Shown here one piece after another: positions 16,163-22,820 of a DNA stretch of 46,119 nt (positions are counted from its first letter, which is position 1; every line of letters starts with the position of its first letter). The stretch covers positions 1 through 46,119 of the forward strand of contig JAIBCD010000022.1 of assembly GCA_019694335.1 (NCBI GenBank), written 5' to 3'. The stretch comes from Rhodospirillaceae bacterium (lineage in GTDB: Bacteria; Pseudomonadota; Alphaproteobacteria; Rhodospirillales; Rhodospirillaceae). The notes under the pieces are model-generated. The model was not told the DNA's origin. It was given only the letters and a program-made list of their open reading frames with translations, and made no database searches. A program made the translations under genes and the position numbers.

Positions 16163-16570
16163 ATGTACACCGTTGAAGTCCGCGACCATGTGATGATCGC
16201 CCACAGCTTGAAGGGCGAAGTGTTCGGCCCCGCGCAAAAACTCCATGGCGCCACTTATGTCGCCGACATCTGCTTCATGCGTCCGGAACTGGACGAGAAC
16301 GATATCGTGGTGGACATCGGCCTGGCCTCGGACGTGGTGAAGGAAGTGCTGGGCGGGCTCAATTTCAGCAATCTCGACGATCACCCGGACTTCAAGGGCA
16401 AGCGTTCCACCACCGAGGCCGTCGCCCGCTGGATCTTCGAGAAGATCCAGGCCGCCGCCCGCGCCGGACGCCTGGGCCCTTCGGCCAAGGGCCTCACCCG
16501 CCTCAAGGTAATGCTGCACGAATCCCACGCCGCTCGCGCATCCTATGAGTCGGAGCTCCGACTTGCCTGA
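16163..16570 (+). CDS. Divergent 6-pyruvoyltetrahydropterin synthase-like protein
   Basis: A 135-residue single T-fold domain of the 6-pyruvoyl/6-carboxy-tetrahydropterin synthase family. The N-terminal metal motif is MIAHSLKGEVFG with His14, followed by LHGATY with His28. The family's third zinc ligand, normally the second His of HGH, is Ala30, and the usual catalytic Cys just before it is missing. The later motifs remain: LDDHPDF, the substrate-binding STTEAVARWI and the Glu pair in HESHAARASYE. It may bind a pterin and act by a different mechanism. It overlaps the glycosyltransferase gene by 26 bases. Not a plain queuosine QueD: no QueC, QueE or QueF nearby. Confidence 0.8.
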   Translation: MYTVEVRDHVMIAHSLKGEVFGPAQKLHGATYVADICFMRPELDENDIVVDIGLASDVVKEVLGGLNFSNLDDHPDFKGKRSTTEAVARWIFEKIQAAARAGRLGPSAKGLTRLKVMLHESHAARASYESELRLA

Positions 16571-17597
16571 GGTCTGGTTCGCGGTCCCGGGTGATCCCGA
16601 GACCCGCACCGGCGGCTATATCTATGCCAAGCATCTCGCGCGGGCATTGCGCACCCACGGCTGGACCGTGCATCCGGTGAGGCTGCCGGACGGATTTCCG
16701 CGCGCCTCCTTGGATGATCTCGCCGAAACCCGCCGCCTCCTCGCGGCTCTGCCCGCGCGCGCATGCACGCTGATCGATGGACTTGCCTTCGGCGCAATGC
16801 CCGAAGGCCTGCTGGCCGGCCTGAACCTCGATATCGTTGCCTTGGTGCACCATCCGTTGGCGTTGGAGACCGGTCTTGCGCCGGACCAAGCGGCGGATTT
16901 CGCGCGCATTGAACGAAGCGCACTGCGGTTCGCGCGCGCGGTGATCGTCACCAGTCCCCATACCGCTGACGTGCTGGCCGCCGACTACGGCGTCGCGCGC
17001 GATCGTATCGCGGTGGCCGTGCCCGGCACCGATCGGCGTTCGCGTGCCAAAGGTACACAGCCGCCGTCCCTGCTCACCGTCGCCACGGTCACACCGCGCA
17101 AGGGACATGACGTACTGGTCGCGGCGCTGGCGCGGATCAAAGACCTCGCCTGGACCAGCTGTCTCGCAGGCAGCTTGACCCGGGCACCGGCTTGCGTCGC
17201 GGATCTTCGCGCGCGGATCGCGGCCAACGGCATCGCGGACCGGATCACGCTCGCGGGCGAAGTCGCGGATGACGCCCTGGCTCACCTATATCGCGACGCC
17301 GATGTATTCGTGCTGCCGTCGCGCTATGAGGGCTACGGCATGGTGTTCGCCGACGCGCTCGCGGCCGGGTTGCCCATCGTTGCCTGCGCCGCCGGCGCGG
17401 TGACCGGTACCGTACCCGGGGACGCCGGGGTGTTTGTGCCGGTGGACGATGTCGCCGCGCTCGCCGATGCCTTGCGTGCACTGCTCATCGATCCGAATCG
17501 GCGGCGCGGGCTGGCGGACGCGGCGTGGGCCGCCGGCCAGCAGCTTCCAACCTGGGATCGCGGCGCCGAGATCGCCGCGAAGACGTTAGCCGCGTAG
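16545..17597 (+). CDS. GT4-type glycosyltransferase
   Basis: A 350-residue GT-B fold glycosyltransferase of the GT4 type. The N-terminal acceptor domain opens with VWFAVPGDPETRTGGYIYAK, and the C-terminal nucleotide-sugar domain holds TVATVTPRKGHDVLV, RDADVFVLPSRYEGYG and LAAGLPIVACAAG. The family's EX7E motif is EX7D here (EGYGMVFAD). It probably moves a sugar from a nucleotide-diphosphate donor to a cytoplasmic acceptor. Its start lies inside the end of the pterin-synthase-like gene, and its 3' end overlaps the oppositely transcribed RibD-like gene by 12 bases. The context suggests glycosylation of a pterin, pyrimidine or lipid product, but the acceptor is not known. Confidence 0.88.
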   Translation: MSRSSDLPEVWFAVPGDPETRTGGYIYAKHLARALRTHGWTVHPVRLPDGFPRASLDDLAETRRLLAALPARACTLIDGLAFGAMPEGLLAGLNLDIVALVHHPLALETGLAPDQAADFARIERSALRFARAVIVTSPHTADVLAADYGVARDRIAVAVPGTDRRSRAKGTQPPSLLTVATVTPRKGHDVLVAALARIKDLAWTSCLAGSLTRAPACVADLRARIAANGIADRITLAGEVADDALAHLYRDADVFVLPSRYEGYGMVFADALAAGLPIVACAAGAVTGTVPGDAGVFVPVDDVAALADALRALLIDPNRRRGLADAAWAAGQQLPTWDRGAEIAAKTLAA

Positions 17598-18332
17598 ATC
17601 GCAGTCGGTGAGGATGTCCCCTCCGGGAAGCACGTAGGTCGCGGTCGCCGGGCGGAGCGCATCCGCCAGCGTCGCGATCTCCGGCAGGGCGAGCCCGGGC
17701 TTGCCCGAGCCGATGATCATCGGCCCGGTCATGATATGCAGCCGGTCGAGCGCGCCGGCTTCAAGGAATTTCGACAACGTCATGGCGCCGCCTTCCACCA
17801 GAAGGCGCGCGAGCCCGGCGGCGCGCAAGACGGCGACCATCGCCGCGGGCGCGAAATCCGCAAGCTCGATCCGCTCGATGCCTGGGGGCGTTTTTGCCGC
17901 CGCGCGCGTTAAGACAATGCGGCGCGCGCCGTCATCGGCGAAACACCTTGCGCCGGCGGGCGCGCGACCGTTGGGATCGACGATCACGCGCGCCGGCTGC
18001 GCGCCCTTCACACGGCGCACTGTCAGCTGCGGGTCGTCGGCCATGACCGTGCCCACGCCCACAACGACAGCATCCACGAGCGCGCGCAGCCGGTGGAGAT
18101 GAACCAGCGCGGCCGGGCCGTTGATATAGTGCGAATGGCCCGTAGCGGTGGCAATGCGGCCGTCCAGGGATTGCCCCATTTGGCCGGTCACGAAGGCGCG
18201 CCCCATCAGGGGGCCATAGATTCGCCACAGGATATGCGTTGATAGAGCCGCGGACAGCCTTTCACCGCGGGAAGCCGCCAGAACCTCCAGCCATTGCGGA
18301 GTCTCCGCTTCCCAGGCCAGAATGGCGTCCAT
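17586..18332 (-). CDS. RibD-type reductase domain protein without deaminase domain
   Basis: A 248-residue protein with only the RibD C-terminal (dihydrofolate-reductase-like) domain: QSLDGRIA (54-61), VGVGTVMADDPQLTVR (91-106), IVDPNGRAP and LLVEGGAMT (177-185). The zinc deaminase half of a bifunctional RibD is absent; instead there is a 45-residue helical N-terminus. The ATG at 18332 is used; the upstream open frame is a shadow of the ribA-like gene. It should reduce a ribosylamino-pyrimidine or a pterin with NADPH. It is divergent from the GTP cyclohydrolase II gene, with about 30 bases between starts, and convergent with the glycosyltransferase. Confidence 0.85.
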   Translation of the reverse strand: MDAILAWEAETPQWLEVLAASRGERLSAALSTHILWRIYGPLMGRAFVTGQMGQSLDGRIATATGHSHYINGPAALVHLHRLRALVDAVVVGVGTVMADDPQLTVRRVKGAQPARVIVDPNGRAPAGARCFADDGARRIVLTRAAAKTPPGIERIELADFAPAAMVAVLRAAGLARLLVEGGAMTLSKFLEAGALDRLHIMTGPMIIGSGKPGLALPEIATLADALRPATATYVLPGGDILTDCDLRG

Positions 18333-18363
18333 TACACTTTGCTTTCGCGGTTTCGAGGATTCT

Positions 18364-19500
18364 GTGCCGAACGAGAACGTCAACATTGGGACGCCCGCCG
18401 GGGACTTGGCAAGGTGGTTCGGCGAGCCCGGACGTCTCGCGGTGCTGAGGGCCGTCGCCGAATTGCGCAGTTGCCGGCCGGTGAGACTCAGCCATCCCTC
18501 ACCCGATCCCGCCAACACCGTTTTCGCCGTCGCCGCCGCCGAGATGCTGGGCGGCGCGCGCATCAAGGCCTGGCACGCCGCCAGCATGGGCGCCCTGCGC
18601 CTGATCCTGCCAGGCCCGCGCCTCCTCCACCTCGGCATCGATGCGGCGGGGCCGTCGGCCGTGGCTTTCGACGATCTTTCCGCCGCCGAGATCGACGCGT
18701 TGATCATGGCGGCCGAACCTGCCTTGCCGCCGCTGGTCCACCGCCCGGCCGAAGCCGTGGAGGTCGCGGCGCTCGAGCTCATGAAGCGCGCCTATCTGCT
18801 GCCAGCGGCGGTGATGCTGCCGGTCAGCGAGGATGACGCCGCCATGGTCGAAGTGGATACCGCCGCCATCGCCGATTTCCATGACCAGTCGGCTCGCGAC
18901 CTGACCATCGCCGCACGCACGCGCGTGCCGTTGGCGGAAGCGGTAAACAGCGAGTTCGTGGTGTTCCGCGGCGGCGACGGCCTCCGCGAACAGCTCGCCA
19001 TCATCGTCGGCAAGCCCGATCCCTCCGCGCCGGTGCTGACCCGCCTGCACTCCGCATGTTTGACCGGCGATCTGTTCGCCAGTCTCAAATGCGATTGCGG
19101 CGACCAGCTGCGCGGCGCGGTGCGCGAGATCGCCAAGGCCGGCGGCGGCGTGCTGCTCTATCTCGACCAGGAAGGCCGCGGCATCGGCCTGGTGAACAAA
19201 ATGCGCGCCTACGGCTTGCAGGAGCTAGGCCACGACACCGTCGATGCCGACGCTGCGCTCGGTTACGGCCCCGACGAGCGGCGCTATGCGGTCGCGGGCG
19301 CCATGCTGGCGCTGCTCGGATTCCGTCGCATCACCCTGATGACCAACAATCCGGGGAAAATCGAGGCGCTGGCGGATTTCGGCGTCAATGTTATGGGCCA
19401 TCAGCGCCTGATCGGCGCGGTGAACCCCCACAACCACGATTACCTGCAAACCAAGGCCCGCCGCGCCGGGCACTATCTCGACGAGATCACGGAGCTCTGA
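18364..19500 (+). CDS. ribA: GTP cyclohydrolase II with degenerate N-terminal domain
   Basis: A 378-residue protein. The C-terminal 200 residues are a complete GTP cyclohydrolase II: zinc cysteines at about 232, 243 and 245 (ACLTGDLFASLKCDC), the catalytic loop DQEGRGIGL (268-276) and MTNNPGKIEAL. The reaction opens GTP to the diaminopyrimidine that starts riboflavin synthesis, releasing formate and pyrophosphate. The N-terminal 170 residues occupy the place of a DHBP synthase but lack its acidic metal motifs, as in some alphaproteobacterial RibA proteins. The GTG at 18364 is preferred, with CGAGGA upstream; an ATG at 18322 would overlap the RibD-like start. It probably feeds the neighbouring reductase. 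May be a second, pathway-specific ribA copy. Confidence 0.88.
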   Translation: MPNENVNIGTPAGDLARWFGEPGRLAVLRAVAELRSCRPVRLSHPSPDPANTVFAVAAAEMLGGARIKAWHAASMGALRLILPGPRLLHLGIDAAGPSAVAFDDLSAAEIDALIMAAEPALPPLVHRPAEAVEVAALELMKRAYLLPAAVMLPVSEDDAAMVEVDTAAIADFHDQSARDLTIAARTRVPLAEAVNSEFVVFRGGDGLREQLAIIVGKPDPSAPVLTRLHSACLTGDLFASLKCDCGDQLRGAVREIAKAGGGVLLYLDQEGRGIGLVNKMRAYGLQELGHDTVDADAALGYGPDERRYAVAGAMLALLGFRRITLMTNNPGKIEALADFGVNVMGHQRLIGAVNPHNHDYLQTKARRAGHYLDEITEL

Positions 19501-19573
19501 CGCATTTTCCGGCGAAGGGGGCACCGGTTCGCCGAAGAAAACGCGACAAAATTTCAACCAGCGGCATGATCGC

Positions 19574-20335
19574 TTATGCCGCCGGGCGCCACGCCGCGGC
19601 CGCGAGTTCGTGCAGGGTGGCGAGCGCCGCGCGCGCGGCGTGGTTCACCATCGCCTCGCCCAAGGCTACGTCGGCGAGATCGGCGCGGCCGATCCAACCG
19701 CCGTCCACGAGATCGCTGGTCATCCAACCCCAATTCACGGGGCCGCTCGGAAAAAGGCTGGGCCCGGGCGGCTTGGGTTCGGCGGCGGCGCCCTTGCCCA
19801 CCAGCGCCGGCGCGAGATGCAGCATCACCGACGTCTCGATCCACCCGCCGTGAACATCCTCTTTCACGCCGGCAGGGGTCTTCATGCCGTCAGGCAAACC
19901 GTAGTCCAGCCAATGGGCGCAGGCCGCGAGCATGCCGAACCGCGTCCGCAGCTTCAGCACGGCGATGGCCGCAGCGGCGATATTGCCGCCGTGACCATTG
20001 AACAGAAGAATGCGCTTCACACCGGCGCGGGCGAGGCCCTCACCGATGCTTTCGATCTGGGCGATGAGCATTTCCGGCTCGATCGACACTGTCCCGGCGC
20101 GGTCGGCGTGTTCGGCCGAGGCGCCGACCCACAGCGGCGGCAGGCGCAGGATCGGCTCCGCCGACCGATCCAGGTCACGCACGCAATCCAGGATGCCTTC
20201 CGCGATCAGCGTGTCGGTCGCGAGCGGCAGATGCGGTCCGTGGGTTTCCAGGGCACCCAACGGCAAAACCGCGACGGCCCTAGGATGCGCGACCTGGACC
20301 GGGGGCTGACCGAGGTGTTGGAAGGCGTGGAACAT
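19574..20335 (-). CDS. Creatininase-family amidohydrolase
   Basis: A 253-residue creatininase-family protein with all expected metal ligands: Glu30, His32 and Asp41 in LGALETHGPHLPLATDT, His115 in FNGHGGN, His162 and Glu167 in DVHGGWIETS. Members include creatininase, the mycofactocin protein MftE and the archaeal formylaminopyrimidine deformylase ArfB of riboflavin synthesis. Beside GTP cyclohydrolase and a RibD-type reductase, the ArfB-like activity is the most attractive guess, because it would remove a formyl or amide group from a GTP-derived pyrimidine. The ATG at 20335 follows the sulfatase-like gene stop by one base; an earlier in-frame ATG at 20401 lies inside that gene and is not used. 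Confidence 0.85.
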   Translation of the reverse strand: MFHAFQHLGQPPVQVAHPRAVAVLPLGALETHGPHLPLATDTLIAEGILDCVRDLDRSAEPILRLPPLWVGASAEHADRAGTVSIEPEMLIAQIESIGEGLARAGVKRILLFNGHGGNIAAAAIAVLKLRTRFGMLAACAHWLDYGLPDGMKTPAGVKEDVHGGWIETSVMLHLAPALVGKGAAAEPKPPGPSLFPSGPVNWGWMTSDLVDGGWIGRADLADVALGEAMVNHAARAALATLHELAAAAWRPAA

Positions 20336-20336
20336 G

Positions 20337-21908
20337 CTATTCGGGCGTGAAGGCGGAGAGGATGCGGCCGCGCAGGTCTTGCATCGGTGCCACGGGACCA
20401 TCGGCGGCGGGCGTCATGCCTTCTGCCCAGCCGCCACTCAAGGCCCGCACCAGTTTTTCGTCGCGCGCGATCACATGCACCGGCACTTGGCGGCCCGCGT
20501 TCTCGCCGGCGATGAAGCCCATCGGTTGATGATCGCCCATGACGATGACCAAGGTGTTGTCCCGCCCGTAGGTGGTAATGAAGGAGGTCACGGTCCGCAA
20601 CGTGTACTCCACCGACCGTGCGTAAGCCAGTTCGACGCCGCCCGGCACGCTCCAGACCTCACTGGCGGGTTCCTTGGTGCGGGCGGTCGCGAAAATCGCG
20701 CCATCGCCGACCTCGTTCCAGGGCACCAGTTTGGGCAATGGCGCCCAGGGGATATGGCTGGAGATCAACGCGATCTCGGCCATCAGGGGCGGGCGCTCCG
20801 GTCTCGCGAATTCGCGTTCGTTAAAGGCGTGCAGGACATATTGGTCGGAGGTGGTCATGTAGCCGAACGGCGGTCCGGCATAGCCCAACTCCGGCGCGGT
20901 GTAGATGGCGTCGAAGCCGAAGAAGCGTCCTTCCGGCCACGGTCCGGTGATTTCGGCCATCACGCCCGCGGTGCGCCAGCCGGCGCGTTTGAAATCGGTG
21001 ACCATGGTTGACCGCTTGCTGCGCACCAATGCCTGATAGCGGGCATCGCTGGTGACCGGCAGCCCCGACATCACCGTGCCATGCGCCAGCCAGCTTTGCC
21101 CGCCGAAGGTGGCGGAGGTAAGCCACGCGCTGCGCGCCTGGAAGCCCGCATCCGCCAGGGCGCGCGTGGACTCCGCCAGCGCCGGGCGAACGATCCCGTC
21201 ATAAGGCGCGCGGTCCAGCGCGCTGCGGCCATAGGCTTCGATGAAGATCACCAGGACATCGACGCCGCGAAGGGAGGCGAGCGTCTGTGGCCGGGACGGC
21301 GGCTCCGGCTGCTGCAAGGTGACCTTGAACCGCCGCAAGTCGCGCAGATCCCCGACCAAGGTCTCCGCCTGTTCCCGCATGAGGCCGGTCGTGGCGGCAT
21401 TGGCCACGGGAACCGGCGGATCGCCGACCGTCACGAGGGTCAAAGCGAGTGTTAGCACCGTGAGCGCGCCCGCCACCGTCCCGCGCGAAGCGCGCGCGGA
21501 CGCGCTTAACGTTGTCAGCGCCCACCAGGTGGATGCGGCGATGGCGCCGGTCAGAATCGCCGCGCCGGCCGCGGCCGCAGCCGCAACAAGCACGCTGTTC
21601 ATGGCGAGGGTGCCCAGCGCCACGGGGATCAGCGGCACATCGGTGAGCGGCGCGAACGGGCGGTCAAACCCTTGCAAGGTGCCGATATTCGCGATCTTGA
21701 CCACCACGGCCACCGTCACCACCACGGCGAGGAAGGGCTTCAACCAGCGCCAGACGCGCGGCGGCAGAATTCCGGCCAGCACAAGCAGCACCACCGGCTC
21801 CCACGGCACGTGCGCGAGGCCCAAAAGATCGAATGCCGCGGGTGTGCCCGGCAGCGCGAACAACACATAAAGAATCGCGATAGCAGTGATGACGCGCTTC
21901 CCACTCAT
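20337..21908 (-). CDS. Membrane sulfatase/alkaline-phosphatase-superfamily protein
   Basis: A 523-residue protein. Residues 1-170 hold about four to five membrane segments, and residues 215-515 a periplasmic alkaline-phosphatase-superfamily domain as in LTA synthases and phosphoethanolamine transferases: VLVIFIEAYGRSAL near the N-terminus of the domain, TSATFGGQSWLAHGT, ISSHIPWAPLP and VIVMGDHQPMGF. The nucleophile is expected among the Ser/Thr near those motifs but I cannot fix it. Such proteins move a phospho-headgroup between lipid and acceptor or hydrolyse one. It overlaps the CDP-alcohol phosphotransferase gene by ATGA and abuts the creatininase gene, so the three form one leftward operon. 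Confidence 0.82.
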   Translation of the reverse strand: MSGKRVITAIAILYVLFALPGTPAAFDLLGLAHVPWEPVVLLVLAGILPPRVWRWLKPFLAVVVTVAVVVKIANIGTLQGFDRPFAPLTDVPLIPVALGTLAMNSVLVAAAAAAGAAILTGAIAASTWWALTTLSASARASRGTVAGALTVLTLALTLVTVGDPPVPVANAATTGLMREQAETLVGDLRDLRRFKVTLQQPEPPSRPQTLASLRGVDVLVIFIEAYGRSALDRAPYDGIVRPALAESTRALADAGFQARSAWLTSATFGGQSWLAHGTVMSGLPVTSDARYQALVRSKRSTMVTDFKRAGWRTAGVMAEITGPWPEGRFFGFDAIYTAPELGYAGPPFGYMTTSDQYVLHAFNEREFARPERPPLMAEIALISSHIPWAPLPKLVPWNEVGDGAIFATARTKEPASEVWSVPGGVELAYARSVEYTLRTVTSFITTYGRDNTLVIVMGDHQPMGFIAGENAGRQVPVHVIARDEKLVRALSGGWAEGMTPAADGPVAPMQDLRGRILSAFTPE

Positions 21909-22648
21909 GATCCGCGCACCTGCGCCAGGATGTCGGCGCCGAAGGAATAGACCAGAAGCGCGAGCGCGAGCGCGGCGGCGATGGCGCTGACTGGCGGCTG
22001 GATCGCTGGCGCCAATACGGCACAGAGAACCGTCCCCTGGATCGCCGCGATGATTTTACGACGCCATGCGGGCGCGAGCGGACGGGCAAGCGCGGGCATG
22101 ACCATCGCGGCCAGCACATAGAGGTAGCGGAGCAGGCCGCTCACGATCACCCAGACGCCGGCTTTCGCCAGCATGAAGGCGATCACCGACAGCACCAGAA
22201 TCATGAAGGCGTCGGTCTCCATGTCGAAGCGCGCCCCAAACACCGAGGCCGCGCCGGACCGGCGGGCGGCGATGCCGTCCAATCCATCGAGCATGAGCGC
22301 GACGGCGGCGCAGCCGGAAAACGTCCAGGCGGCCGCATCGCCGCCGGCATTGCCGCGCCCCAGCTCGATCGCGAAGGCCGCCAGCAGGGCCGCCAGCGCG
22401 AGGCGCACCATGGTCAGGGCGTTGGCGAGGCCAAAGTGCTTATGCGGATGGAACAGCGCGGCCTTGCGCGGGATGAAGCAGCCGGCCAGCACAAACACCC
22501 CGCCGGCCTCATACGCGAAAGTGGAGCTGAACCCGAACGGCTTTTCCAGCCACGCGGCGGCAAAGGTCAGGAAAAGCGCCACCGCGCCCGCGGAGAAAAA
22601 CGCCGAAAGCGCCACACGACGCGCGGAGTCGCTCAAGGCCCGCGCCAT
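21905..22648 (-). CDS. CDP-alcohol phosphotransferase
   Basis: A 247-residue polytopic membrane protein with the complete family signature D-G-x2-A-R-x8-G-x3-D-x3-D at about residues 124-146 (DGIAAR, then G, D and D of GARFDMETD). Enzymes of this family join a CDP-alcohol to a second alcohol, such as glycerol phosphate, inositol phosphate or serine, in the membrane. Around six membrane helices are visible. The start at 22648 is chosen because the longer frame to 22726 begins with unlikely arginine/proline-rich sequence, but this is uncertain. It leads the operon with the sulfatase-like and creatininase genes and is divergent from the outer-membrane factor gene. It could make the lipid carrier or headgroup of the cluster's product. 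Confidence 0.85.
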   Translation of the reverse strand: MARALSDSARRVALSAFFSAGAVALFLTFAAAWLEKPFGFSSTFAYEAGGVFVLAGCFIPRKAALFHPHKHFGLANALTMVRLALAALLAAFAIELGRGNAGGDAAAWTFSGCAAVALMLDGLDGIAARRSGAASVFGARFDMETDAFMILVLSVIAFMLAKAGVWVIVSGLLRYLYVLAAMVMPALARPLAPAWRRKIIAAIQGTVLCAVLAPAIQPPVSAIAAALALALLVYSFGADILAQVRGS

Positions 22649-22820
22649 CGCGCCGTTACCCAAGGTTGCAGGCGGCGCGGCGGGAAACGGCCCGGCGGGC
22701 GGATTCCTGCGGCGAACGGCGGCCAATAAATTGCGCGAAGCTGCACAAAATGATGCAATTTCCGAGATGAATCACGGGGTGCGGAGTTTTACACTCCGCC
22801 AGCTCCATACGGGAATAGAA

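Noticed and set aside
16163-16570. Queuosine pathway QueD
   Set aside because: No QueC, QueE or QueF is nearby and the zinc and catalytic residues are altered, so the plain QueD call is not supported.
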